Below are positions 1 to 7,773 of a stretch of 38,844 bases of DNA, in pieces (within the stretch, counting starts at the first letter, position 1; every line of letters begins with the position of its first letter). This DNA comes from Chloroflexota bacterium. GTDB taxonomy: Bacteria > Chloroflexota > Dehalococcoidia > UBA3495. The translations under genes and the position numbers were made by a program. The notes beneath the pieces are model-generated. The model did no database searches and was not told where the DNA came from. It saw nothing but the letters and a program-made list of their open reading frames with translations. The stretch is taken from the NCBI GenBank assembly GCA_022563275.1, contig JADFNR010000014.1:1-38844 (forward strand), in the 5' to 3' direction.

Positions 1-2
1 CG

Positions 3-527
3 GGAGTCGAAGAAGCCGTCGGCTACATCGAGTCTATAGTGCAAGAATCCGGCGTACTGGAGTCCGGTGCCGCCAACATCGTCCGTTCCGCGCAGGAAGT
101 CTTCGACCAGGTCCCGGTGGACGCCGCGCTGGCCAATCTGGGCCTGAAGGTCACAACCGTGCTGCGCGACGAAGCCAACTCCCGCGAGGCGCTGCGCGAG
201 GAGATACGGCAAGCCGGCATCGGTATCACGGGGGCCGACTACGCCCTGGCCGAAACCGGGTCGTTGGTCATCTTGCCCCGCCGCGGATTGAGCCGCTTGG
301 TCTCCTTGGTCCCGCCGGTCCATATCGCATTGGTGCGCCCCGAAGAGCTGCTGGACTCCTTGGACGACCTGTTCTTGTTGCGGCGGCTGGAGTATCATCA
401 GCGGGGCGGCGAGATGGGCAGTTACCTGAACTTCATCACCGGACCCAGCCGCACCGCCGACATCGAAATGACCATCGTGGAAGGCGTCCACGGACCAAAA
501 GAGGTCCACATGGTCATCCTGGGCTAG
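3..527 (+). CDS. LUD domain protein, LutC/YkgG type (5' truncated)
   Basis: The reading frame is open to the left window edge, so only the C-terminal part of the gene is present (about 174 residues plus stop). The visible part carries LutC-type signatures: an AETGSLV strand, an SLVPPVHIAL segment, and near the C terminus TGPSRTADIE followed by GVHGPKEVH. In the LutABC system these proteins help oxidise L-lactate to pyruvate together with an Fe-S protein and a second LUD protein. Those partners would be expected just left of the window but cannot be seen. A GTG at 39 could be read as a start, but the frame continues upstream of it with coding-like sequence, so I treat it as internal. Family assignment is firm; the substrate (lactate or another 2-hydroxy acid) is inferred. 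Confidence 0.87.
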   Translation, partial: GVEEAVGYIESIVQESGVLESGAANIVRSAQEVFDQVPVDAALANLGLKVTTVLRDEANSREALREEIRQAGIGITGADYALAETGSLVILPRRGLSRLVSLVPPVHIALVRPEELLDSLDDLFLLRRLEYHQRGGEMGSYLNFITGPSRTADIEMTIVEGVHGPKEVHMVILG

Positions 528-539
528 CTCCGAAAATCC

Positions 540-560
540 CTTCCCCCTCGCTGGGGGAAG
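540..560 (+). terminator. Short hairpin after the LUD gene, possible terminator
   Basis: Two perfectly complementary 8-base arms (540-547 and 553-560) enclose a 5-base loop and are followed by TTT. The hairpin begins 12 bases after the LUD stop codon. The T tract is short, so this is either a weak intrinsic terminator or part of the repeat-rich spacer that follows. Confidence 0.4.
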
Positions 561-645
561 TTTAGGTCCGACGGAGTCGGGACTTCCCGGCCCCGATGCA
601 TCGGGGAGGACGCTCGATAGAGTCGGCGCTCGACATAGTCGGAGA
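561..645. repeat. Spacer with palindrome and tandem 16-base repeats
   Basis: Bases 591-606 form a perfect 16-base palindrome (CCCCGATG followed by its complement). They are followed by two adjacent 16-base units, 611-626 and 627-642, matching at 14 of 16 positions and sharing CGCTCGA and AGTCGG. A related GTCCGACGGAGTCGG lies at about 566-580. The spacer looks like a short intergenic repeat element, not coding sequence. Confidence 0.6.
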
Positions 646-708
646 TGGGGGCGCCCTTTTCCGCGTCCCCATATTCGATTAACCCACCCCACCAAAAGGT
701 GAACCCAC

Positions 709-1050
709 ATGCCCATGCGCGTCGGATTCGCCGAGTTCCGCAAGCAGATGCTGGAGCGGGACTTGGCAGCCATCGAGGAGATAATCCCCATACTGGGCGT
801 TGAGAAAGTGATCCTGGTCGGGGACATGGCTGCCGGAGACTACAAACCGGACACCAAGATCGAGTTGGTCATCGTCCATAAAACCGAATATTCCTTTGGA
901 CGGCGCGCCGATTTCTTCTCGTACCACCTGCCTAGCTCGGTGGAGGTGGACACCCTGGTCTACACTCCGGATGAATTCGAGGAGATGCGGGAGAAACTGC
1001 CGGCCTTGGGCAAGGCGTGCCGCGAGGGACGGGAGATATTTAATGCCTGA
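709..1050 (+). CDS. MNT-type nucleotidyltransferase domain protein, degenerate active site
   Basis: A 113-residue protein with the minimal nucleotidyltransferase fold. The conserved turn (GS.x.RG...SD.DL in active members) appears here as [16 protein letters not shown] at residues 38-53. The serine is replaced by Asp39 and the SDxD pair by Thr-Lys-x-Glu. A third acidic residue, Asp81 in VEVDTLVY, is kept. Such proteins pair with HEPN proteins; in studied pairs the nucleotidyltransferase is the antitoxin. Its stop overlaps the HEPN start by 8 bases, which suggests coupled translation. AGGTG at about 699 serves as ribosome binding site; a second ATG two codons in is an alternative start. The substitutions suggest reduced or lost catalysis, which is an inference. 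Confidence 0.78.
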   Translation: MPMRVGFAEFRKQMLERDLAAIEEIIPILGVEKVILVGDMAAGDYKPDTKIELVIVHKTEYSFGRRADFFSYHLPSSVEVDTLVYTPDEFEEMREKLPALGKACREGREIFNA

Positions 1051-1444
1051 TTACCTGGCGGAGGGCGCACGCTGGTTGCGCCAGGCCGAACAAGACTTGG
1101 AAGACGCCCGTTACCTCAAAGAAGGCGGCCGGCACAACCTGGCCTGCTTCATGGGACAGCAGGCGGCCGAAAAAGCCATCAAAGCCTACCTTTACCACAA
1201 GCGGGTCGAGGACGTCTGGGGCCACTCGCTTTTGGACCTGTGCGAGGACGCCAAGCTCTTCGACATGATGTTCGACACCGTGAAGTCGGAAGCCCGGCAG
1301 TTGGACAAGTACCACTACATCACCCGGTACCCGGAGTTTTTGCCCAGCGGCACCTGCTCGGAGGCCTTTGACGAGGTTGACTCGGAACGGTCCATCGAGC
1401 TTTCCACCCAGGTGGTGGAGTTCGCGAAAGCGCGGATAAGCTAG
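1043..1444 (+). CDS. HEPN domain protein
   Basis: A 133-residue helical protein of the COG2250-like HEPN family. The start is the ATG at 1043, which overlaps the end of the nucleotidyltransferase gene; longer upstream starts would run through that gene. Family features are an N-terminal [15 protein letters not shown] helix, a [16 protein letters not shown] helix at about residues 35-50, GHSLLDL at 60-66, and [13 protein letters not shown] near 89-101. Arg85 and His91 (R-x5-H) match the spacing of the R-x4-6-H motif used by HEPN ribonucleases, so it could be an RNase partner of the upstream gene in a toxin-antitoxin-like pair. The stop codon directly abuts the next ATG, placing all three genes in one transcript. 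Confidence 0.82.
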   Translation: MPDYLAEGARWLRQAEQDLEDARYLKEGGRHNLACFMGQQAAEKAIKAYLYHKRVEDVWGHSLLDLCEDAKLFDMMFDTVKSEARQLDKYHYITRYPEFLPSGTCSEAFDEVDSERSIELSTQVVEFAKARIS

Positions 1445-2689
1445 ATGAATCCTCGCGCGGAGTCGCTTCTTCCGGAGCAGTTCGGTCCGCTACAGGGAGT
1501 GCGTATCCTTTCCACCGGCTCCATCATCGCCCAGCCCTTCGCCGCAACCTTGGCGGCGGAGATGGGGGCCGAAGTGATTCAGATCGAGCGTCCGGGGGTG
1601 GGCGACATCACCCGTGACGTGGGCATAAGGCTAGAAGGCAAAGACGGGTCTTCGACCAGCGCTCTGTGGGCCCAAGACCGGCGCAACACCTTTTACATCA
1701 CCCTGGATTTCACCGCCCGTGAAGGCCGGGAAATGTTCCTCCGGCTGATAGCCGGTGTCGATATCTGGATGGAAAGCTCCAAAGCCGGCACCTACGCCAG
1801 ATGGGGATTGGACGATGCGGCGGTTCTGGCCGCCAACCCCGCCATCGTTATCACCCACGTATCCGGGTACGGTCAGACCGGCCATCCCGGCTACCTGGAC
1901 CGGGCCTCCTACGACCCCGTCGGCCAGGCCTTTGGCGGCACGATGGGCCTCACCGGATCACCCGACCCGGAACCTCCAATGGTTGCCCGCCCGTTGGCCG
2001 GCGATTACGCGACGGCCCAAGTTTGCCTGTGGTCTTCTTTGGCGGCCTACATCCATGCGCAGCGCACCGGGCAGGGCCAGGTGATCGACCTGGCGCTGTA
2101 CGAGGCGGTCCACAAGATGATGTCAGCCTCGATGTTGGAATACTTCGAGACCGGGGAGGTCCGGGAGCGCAGCGGCAACCAAATGAGGAGTGCCCAACCC
2201 TTTGGCGCCTACCACGCCCAAGACGGCTGGGTCGTCATCGCCGCCGTCGGGTCTGTCTTTGACCGTGTCTGCGCGGTGCTGGGCTTGGACACCGCCGATG
2301 GGCGCTGGGCGGAGGCCCAAGCCGATTCGGAATCGATGGCCGGGATCGAATTCGAGGCCATCCTGCAGGGTTGGCTGGATGACCACACCGTGCGTGAGGT
2401 TGTGGAGGTCATGAATGCCGCCCAGGTGGGATGCAGCGCGGTGATGACTCCTAAAGACATCGCCGAAGACCCGCATTACCAGGCCAGGGAAGTCCACTCC
2501 GAATGGGAAGATCTGCAACTCGGCCGGAAGATCAAGGGGATCGGAATCGTCCCCAAATTCTCCGAAACACCGGGAAAGATCTGGCGCGGGTCCACGGCCT
2601 TGGGCCACGACAGCAACCTGGTGTACCAGCATTACCTTGGCCTGGAACAGGCGGAGTTGGACCAACTGCGGGAACGGGGAATCATCTGA
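1445..2689 (+). CDS. CaiB/BaiF family (class III) CoA transferase
   Basis: A 414-residue protein, the normal length for this family. These enzymes move CoA from an acyl-CoA donor to a carboxylic acid (formyl/oxalate, carnitine, succinyl/malate and similar) through an aspartyl-CoA intermediate. The N-terminal GPLQGVRIL, the MGAEVIQIERPG strand, the HVSGYGQTGHPGY segment (residues 138-150) and the TGQGQVIDLALYEA helix are typical. Asp187 in RPLAGDYATA lies where the catalytic aspartate of formyl-CoA transferase is found. The gene starts at the base after the HEPN stop and so shares its transcript. The substrate cannot be read from sequence. Confidence 0.92.
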   Translation: MNPRAESLLPEQFGPLQGVRILSTGSIIAQPFAATLAAEMGAEVIQIERPGVGDITRDVGIRLEGKDGSSTSALWAQDRRNTFYITLDFTAREGREMFLRLIAGVDIWMESSKAGTYARWGLDDAAVLAANPAIVITHVSGYGQTGHPGYLDRASYDPVGQAFGGTMGLTGSPDPEPPMVARPLAGDYATAQVCLWSSLAAYIHAQRTGQGQVIDLALYEAVHKMMSASMLEYFETGEVRERSGNQMRSAQPFGAYHAQDGWVVIAAVGSVFDRVCAVLGLDTADGRWAEAQADSESMAGIEFEAILQGWLDDHTVREVVEVMNAAQVGCSAVMTPKDIAEDPHYQAREVHSEWEDLQLGRKIKGIGIVPKFSETPGKIWRGSTALGHDSNLVYQHYLGLEQAELDQLRERGII

Positions 2690-2704
2690 ACCTGGCTTCG
2701 GAGT

Positions 2705-3838
2705 CTAGGGCCTGAGCAGGAACAGGCGCACCGCCCGTTCCGCCGTCCCCTCCAACATCGCTCCGGTCCGGCTGAGCGCCTGCTGGAAAGACATGGTGCC
2801 GTCGGAGATGCACAGTATCGACGCCACGCCGTGGTCGTAGAGTTCCTCATGTCCCTCGCCCAGGCTGCCCGCCAGCAGCAACGTGGGCACGCCGTGAGCC
2901 TGGGCATGCCGCGCCACCCCCACCGGCGCTTTGTCGAACACCGTTGACCGGTCGGCCCGGCCCTCTCCCGTTATCACCAGGTCGGCCCCCGCCAGGTGGG
3001 AGTCGAAATCCAGCACCTGACAGACCATGTCGATGCCCGACTGTATCTTGGCCCCGGCGAAGGCCATCAGCCCGGCCCCAAGTCCACCGGCCGCGCCGGC
3101 TCCGGGAACGTCCAAAACGTCGTGTCCGGTATCCTTCTTTACCACATTGGCGAAGTTGCGCAGTGCGGCGTCCAGCTCGGCGACCACCTCTTGCGACGCC
3201 CCTTTCTGGGGACCGAAGATCTCCGAAGCGCCGGTCGGCCCGCACAGCGGGTTGGTCACGTCGGTCGCGGCGATTATCTCCGCGCCAGCGATACTTTCCA
3301 GCAACCCGGATGTATCGATGCGGTGCAGACGGGCCAGGGCGGCCCCGCCGGAGGGCAGGGCGTTCCCCGAAGAGTCAAGGAACCTGACTCCCAAGGCGGT
3401 GGCCATGCCGGCGCCGCCGTCGTTGGTGGCGCTGCCTCCTAGTCCAACGATCACCCGCTTAAAACCCCTTTCTGACGCCTCTTTCAATAGCTGACCGGTG
3501 CCCAAGGTGGTGGTAACCTTTGGGTTGCGCCGGCGGGGCGGCACCATGGCCAACCCCGAGGCCCGCGCCATCTCGATCACGGCGGTGCGTCCGTCGCCCA
3601 TGACACCCCATTGGGCCTCCACCTGTTGGTTGATGGGACCCGTTACGGTGCTGGTGAAGATTTCGCCGCCGGTGGCGTCCACCAGGGCGTGCAGCGTCCC
3701 GTCGCCGCCGTCGGCCACCGGAAGCAACACCGTCTCCGCATCCGGCACGGCCTTTAGGACCCCCCGGGCGATGGCCCGGGCGGCCTCGAGACCGGAGATG
3801 CCGCCTTTGAATCCCTGAGGAGCGATGACTATCTTCAT
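2705..3838 (-). CDS. Glycerate 2-kinase, GarK/GlxK family
   Basis: A 377-residue protein matching the usual length of GarK-type kinases, which phosphorylate D-glycerate to 2-phosphoglycerate with ATP at the end of glyoxylate and glucarate breakdown. The N-terminal MKIVIAPQGFKGGISG segment is the family signature. LPVADGGDGTLHALV (about residues 40-54), GLGGSATNDGGAGMATALG in the middle and VITGEGRADRST near the C-terminal third are also typical. It converges on the CoA transferase with only 15 bases between stops, and stands alone on its strand. A link between the CoA transferase and glyoxylate/oxalate metabolism is possible but not shown. Confidence 0.93.
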   Translation of the reverse strand: MKIVIAPQGFKGGISGLEAARAIARGVLKAVPDAETVLLPVADGGDGTLHALVDATGGEIFTSTVTGPINQQVEAQWGVMGDGRTAVIEMARASGLAMVPPRRRNPKVTTTLGTGQLLKEASERGFKRVIVGLGGSATNDGGAGMATALGVRFLDSSGNALPSGGAALARLHRIDTSGLLESIAGAEIIAATDVTNPLCGPTGASEIFGPQKGASQEVVAELDAALRNFANVVKKDTGHDVLDVPGAGAAGGLGAGLMAFAGAKIQSGIDMVCQVLDFDSHLAGADLVITGEGRADRSTVFDKAPVGVARHAQAHGVPTLLLAGSLGEGHEELYDHGVASILCISDGTMSFQQALSRTGAMLEGTAERAVRLFLLRP

Positions 3839-4036
3839 ATGGGTGTTTTGGCAGGGAGAGCCGGGGCTCGATTTGAGTCTAGCCTAGGGCTCATCCACGG
3901 CCCGGCCATTATACACTCCGGGATACCCATCCCAGGCGGCCTTTGTTACAATCAAAACCGCTCGGAATACCCTAACCGCCGCCTCTGGGCCTGACCGGCA
4001 ACTCGACTGGAACGCGGCATATTTGGAGATTGCCCA

Positions 4037-5368
4037 ATGCCCTCGAAAGAGGACCTGAAACGCCGTGCGGCGGAGATCATCGACTCCAAGGCCGATGAAC
4101 TGACCGCTCTGGCCAAGACGATCCTGAAGAACCCCGAACCCGGATTTCGCGAGGTCAAGACCGCCATGCTAGTGGCCCAGCAGTTCGGTGCATTGGGGAT
4201 GCAGCCGAGGAGCGGACTGGGCGTGACCGGGGTGCGGGCCGACGCGTCGGGCACCTCCCCCGGCCCAACCGTGGCCGTACTGGGTGAGCTGGACTCTCTG
4301 ATCGTGTCCGACCACCCCCACGCCAACCCGGACACGGGCGCGGCCCACGCCTGCGGGCACCATTGTCAGATAGCCATGATGCTGGGCGCGGCCATGGCCC
4401 TCACTAATTCCGATGTCCTGACATCCCTGGCGGGGCGCATCGCATTTATGGCGGTGCCGGCTGAGGAATATATCGAGATCGAATTCCGGAACGGTCTGCG
4501 CGAGCAGGGCAAGATTGAGTTCCTGGGGGGTAAAGCGGAATTCGTCCGCCTTGGCGAGTTCGACGACGTCCACCTGGCGATGATGCTACACACCACCAGC
4601 AATCCCGCCGAGAAGCTGATGTGCATCAGCAACACCAATAACGGCACCGTGGCCAAGCGCATCCAGTTCATCGGCCGGGCCTCCCACGCCGGCGGCGCGC
4701 CCCACCTGGGCATCAACGCCCTGAACGCCGCCATGATGGCCATGACCGCCATCAATTTCAACCGCGAGACCTTCAGGGACGAGGACAGCATCCGCGTCCA
4801 TCCCATCATCACCAAGGGCGGGGAAGCGGTGAGCGCGGTGCCCGCCGACGTTAGGATGGAGACCTTTGTCCGGGGCCGCACGCTGGAAGCCATCATGGAC
4901 GCCAACGCCAAGGTGGACCGGGCGCTCAAGGCCGGCGCCATGGCCGTGGGCGCCCAGGTCAAGATACAGACCATCCCCGGCTATATGCCCCTGCAGCAGA
5001 ACAAGGCCATGGCGGAGATATTTAGGGCCAACGCCGCCGTCCTGGTGGGTGAAGAGAACGTTGGCTACGTGGACCACCGGGGCGGCTCCACCGACATGGG
5101 CGACATCAGTCACTTGATGCCGGTCATCCACCCTTACGTCGGCGGCGCGACCGGCCTGGGCCACGGCGCGACTTACCTGATAGAAGACTACTCCCTAGCG
5201 GTGATCAAGGGAGCCAAAGCTCTCGCCTACACGGTCATCGATCTGCTTGCCGATTACGCGTCCCAGGGCAATAATATCGTTGGAGATCAGCGCCCGGACA
5301 TGTCCATCCCAGAATACCTGAAATTCATGCGCGACCTGGCCTCGGAAGAGGTTTTCGATGGCGCCTAA
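4037..5368 (+). CDS. M20 family amidohydrolase (AbgB-like), first of a tandem pair
   Basis: A 443-residue metallohydrolase of the M20 peptidase/aminoacylase group, which removes acyl or aromatic groups from amino acids. Metal-site features are the GELDSLIVSDHPHANPDTG strand-loop, HACGHHCQIAMMLG, the catalytic glutamate pair in VPAEEYIE, the His of MMLHTTSNP, and the His of GLGHGATYLIEDY near the C terminus. GGSTDMGDISHLMP resembles the STDxGDxS segment of p-aminobenzoyl-glutamate hydrolase subunit AbgB. The usual CGHD is CGHH here. A GGAG-type ribosome site precedes the ATG. The next gene is a close paralogue 42 bases downstream. The true substrate is unknown. Confidence 0.9.
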   Translation: MPSKEDLKRRAAEIIDSKADELTALAKTILKNPEPGFREVKTAMLVAQQFGALGMQPRSGLGVTGVRADASGTSPGPTVAVLGELDSLIVSDHPHANPDTGAAHACGHHCQIAMMLGAAMALTNSDVLTSLAGRIAFMAVPAEEYIEIEFRNGLREQGKIEFLGGKAEFVRLGEFDDVHLAMMLHTTSNPAEKLMCISNTNNGTVAKRIQFIGRASHAGGAPHLGINALNAAMMAMTAINFNRETFRDEDSIRVHPIITKGGEAVSAVPADVRMETFVRGRTLEAIMDANAKVDRALKAGAMAVGAQVKIQTIPGYMPLQQNKAMAEIFRANAAVLVGEENVGYVDHRGGSTDMGDISHLMPVIHPYVGGATGLGHGATYLIEDYSLAVIKGAKALAYTVIDLLADYASQGNNIVGDQRPDMSIPEYLKFMRDLASEEVFDGA

Positions 5369-5410
5369 ATCATGACTACACCTAAACTTTCACCCAAGGC
5401 CACGTAACCC

Positions 5411-6769
5411 ATGGCTACAACTGTTCTTACGGTCGAAGAACTCAAGAAGCTGGCCTGCGAAACCATCGAGAAGCGGAAAAAGGAGATCGTGGGGTTGGCC
5501 CAGCAGGTGCTGGCCAACCCCGAGGCCGGCTTCCGTGAGACCAAGACCGCCCAACTGGTCGCCCAAAAGTTCCAAGAATTGGGCATCAAACACCAGGGAG
5601 GACTGGCCCTCACCGGACTCAAAGGCCGCATCCCGGGCGGCGCCGGTCCCGGGCCAACCGTGGCCGTGATCGGCGAATTGGACTCCCTGGTGGTGACCGA
5701 ACACCCCCACGCCGACCCTGAAACCGGGGCGGCCCATGCCTGCGGACACCATTGCCAGATCGGCATGATGTTGGGGGCCGCCATGGGCCTGCTGACGCCG
5801 GAGGTATTGTCCCAACTCTCTGGAGAGATCGTGCCCTTCGCCGTGCCCGCCGAGGAATTCATCGAGGTCGAGCAACGGCTGGAGATGCGGGAACAGGGCA
5901 AGTTGGAATTCCTGGGCGGCAAGCAGGAACTGATCCGGCTGGGGGAGTTCGACGATGTGGACATCGCCATGATGTGCCACACCGCCAGCGATATGGGCGA
6001 GCGGAAGTTCGCCATGGGCGGCACCAGCAACGGGCATGTCGTGAAGTTCGTGAGATACACCGGCGTCGGGGCCCATGCCGGCAGCATGCCCCACAAAGGC
6101 GTCAACGCCTTGAACGCGGCCTCGTTCGCCATCCAGGCGATCAACGCGCTCCGGGAGACCCACCGGGCCGATGACACCGTTCGCATCCACGGCATCATGA
6201 CCAAAGGCGGCGAAGCGGTCAGCGCTGTTCCCTCCGACGTAAGGCTGGAATGGCGTGTCCGCTCATCCACTCCCAAGATGGTGGTGGAAAACTCCGCGGC
6301 GGTGGACCGTTGCTTCCGGGCTGGGGCCTTGGCCGTCGGCGCGTCCGTGAACATCACCACCATTCCCGGTTATCTGCCCATGCGGCACGACACTAAGCTG
6401 CAGGAAATCTTCCGGCGGACCGCCGTCGATCTGCTGGGCGAACGGTTTACGCTGGTGATGCCGGCGCGCCGCAACCGGGGCGGCTCCACCGACATGGGAG
6501 ACCTGAGCCACCTCATTCCGGCCTGCCACCCCTACGCCGCCGGGGCGGTCGGTCCGGGACACAGCAAGGAGTACGTCATCACCGACTATGAGTCGGCCGT
6601 GATCGTGCCGGCCAAGATCATGGCGATGGTGGTGATCGATCTCCTGGCCGACGGCGCCAAGCGGGCCAAGGAGATCAAAGCCAATCACCGGCCGCTCATG
6701 ACCAAGCAGGCCTACATCAAATTCCAGCGGGAACGGGCCGAGGTAACGGACTTCGACGGGGCTGCCTAG
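5411..6769 (+). CDS. M20 family amidohydrolase (AbgB-like), second of a tandem pair
   Basis: A 452-residue paralogue of the preceding gene. The two agree almost position for position around the metal site: GELDSLVVTEHPHADPETG, HACGHHCQIGMMLG, VPAEEFIEVE, the His of MMCHTASD, GGSTDMGDLSHLIP and the His of VGPGHSKEYVITDY. It carries the same CGHH variant. The ATG at 5411 has only a weak upstream purine stretch, so translation may be coupled to the first gene. The pair could form a heteromer, as AbgA and AbgB do, or act on two related substrates. Both are inferences. Confidence 0.9.
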   Translation: MATTVLTVEELKKLACETIEKRKKEIVGLAQQVLANPEAGFRETKTAQLVAQKFQELGIKHQGGLALTGLKGRIPGGAGPGPTVAVIGELDSLVVTEHPHADPETGAAHACGHHCQIGMMLGAAMGLLTPEVLSQLSGEIVPFAVPAEEFIEVEQRLEMREQGKLEFLGGKQELIRLGEFDDVDIAMMCHTASDMGERKFAMGGTSNGHVVKFVRYTGVGAHAGSMPHKGVNALNAASFAIQAINALRETHRADDTVRIHGIMTKGGEAVSAVPSDVRLEWRVRSSTPKMVVENSAAVDRCFRAGALAVGASVNITTIPGYLPMRHDTKLQEIFRRTAVDLLGERFTLVMPARRNRGGSTDMGDLSHLIPACHPYAAGAVGPGHSKEYVITDYESAVIVPAKIMAMVVIDLLADGAKRAKEIKANHRPLMTKQAYIKFQRERAEVTDFDGAA

Positions 6770-6973
6770 CAGCAACTTCAAAAAGTGGTCCCACGGGTCC
6801 GATTCCATCGTGACTCTCGACTACGGTCGGAGCTCACCACGAACGGATGCAGGCGTCTTTCCCGTTCGTCCTGAGCCCCGTCGAAGGACCGGCGCAAACC
6901 GCACTTACGCAAAAGACCAGCCTTAACTCCAGCGGTGGTTCGACGAGCTCTCCACGAACGGATGCAGCCGGAC
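6770..6973. repeat. Convergent spacer with dispersed palindromic repeat units
   Basis: This 204-base spacer between convergent genes holds several copies of a dispersed repeat. Bases 6824-6847 are identical to 18510-18533 elsewhere in the window. The 16-mer CCACGAACGGATGCAG occurs at 6837-6852 and again at 6952-6967. Around 6869-6895 lies a CGTTCGTCCTGAGC..GTCGAAGGA unit, a REP-like motif common in many bacterial genomes. No coding potential is evident. Confidence 0.7.
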
Positions 6974-7618
6974 TTAGATCCCCAAAGCGAACATTGCCGT
7001 GCCTGCAATAAGTGGGATGGCCAGATTGTCATCCGGCGGGACCGATGCCAGTTCCACCGCTCCGGCCACGGCGGCCCCCACCCAAAGCGCCCAATGGTGG
7101 TCAATGCCGTTGGCCGCGATCAGCACCGCTGCCGCTCCGGCCCCAACCCCGATGAAAGCCGCTGTCCCCAAAGGAGATTTGCCCCGTATCCTCGGCCCGG
7201 GCATGCGCCGCCCCACCATCGCCGCCGCCGGGTCGCCCAGGGACAAGAAGAACATGACCGGTATGGCCACCTCCTTCCCATACAGCACGTAAACCAGTAG
7301 CGCGGCGATGAGCATGTAAGTAGCCCCGGTGATATGGGCCGCCTCGTCCTGCTTCAAGAGCGGCGCCAGCCATCGGGTAAACAGCCTATTCAGCCAACCA
7401 ACCCTGAACCGCACCAGGTCCAGAGCCAACCCTCCGGCAGCCAGCACCGCCAAGGCCCAGATCATGGCTGTTTCAGATACGAAGATGCCGGCCAATGGGA
7501 TCGAGGACCCGGCGACGACGTGGAATAGCCTCCGCCACACGGGGGGCGGAGCTCCCGGCGTTACCCTTCTCTCTCCGCCGTAGACCAGCATGTCCAGATA
7601 CCGGCGCATAGGGCGCAT
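6974..7618 (-). CDS. Dolichol/phytol kinase-like integral membrane protein
   Basis: A 214-residue polytopic protein with about six hydrophobic segments. It resembles the CTP-dependent polyprenol/phytol kinase family (SEC59, VTE5, VTE6 and prokaryotic relatives). Family-type motifs are RRLFHVVAGS near residue 28, SLGDPAAAMVGRR in the middle, IRGKSPLGTAAF shortly after, and VPPDDNLAIPL close to the C terminus; the last matches the DDNLxIP signature closely. Known members phosphorylate long-chain prenols, phytol or phytyl phosphate at the membrane, which suggests a role in recycling isoprenoid alcohols. The ATG has GGAG about 9 bases upstream. It sits at the end of a minus-strand run after a 155-base gap. 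Confidence 0.78.
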   Translation of the reverse strand: MRPMRRYLDMLVYGGERRVTPGAPPPVWRRLFHVVAGSSIPLAGIFVSETAMIWALAVLAAGGLALDLVRFRVGWLNRLFTRWLAPLLKQDEAAHITGATYMLIAALLVYVLYGKEVAIPVMFFLSLGDPAAAMVGRRMPGPRIRGKSPLGTAAFIGVGAGAAAVLIAANGIDHHWALWVGAAVAGAVELASVPPDDNLAIPLIAGTAMFALGI

Positions 7619-7773
7619 TGATATAAGCTCCCCTTGGATAAGAGCTAGGTCCTAACCCGCCGCCACCATAATAACTGGGCCGCGGGTAGCCGGTTGAAGA
7701 GGTGCAAAAGAGGTAAGAAAGAATCGCGGCGGCGGCGATGCCGGACTTATGCGGCGAGCCTACCGGCTGATTA

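Noticed and set aside
896..1042. Longer HEPN frame starting inside the nucleotidyltransferase gene.
   Set aside because: The extra 49 residues are an out-of-frame read of the upstream gene and are not HEPN-like.
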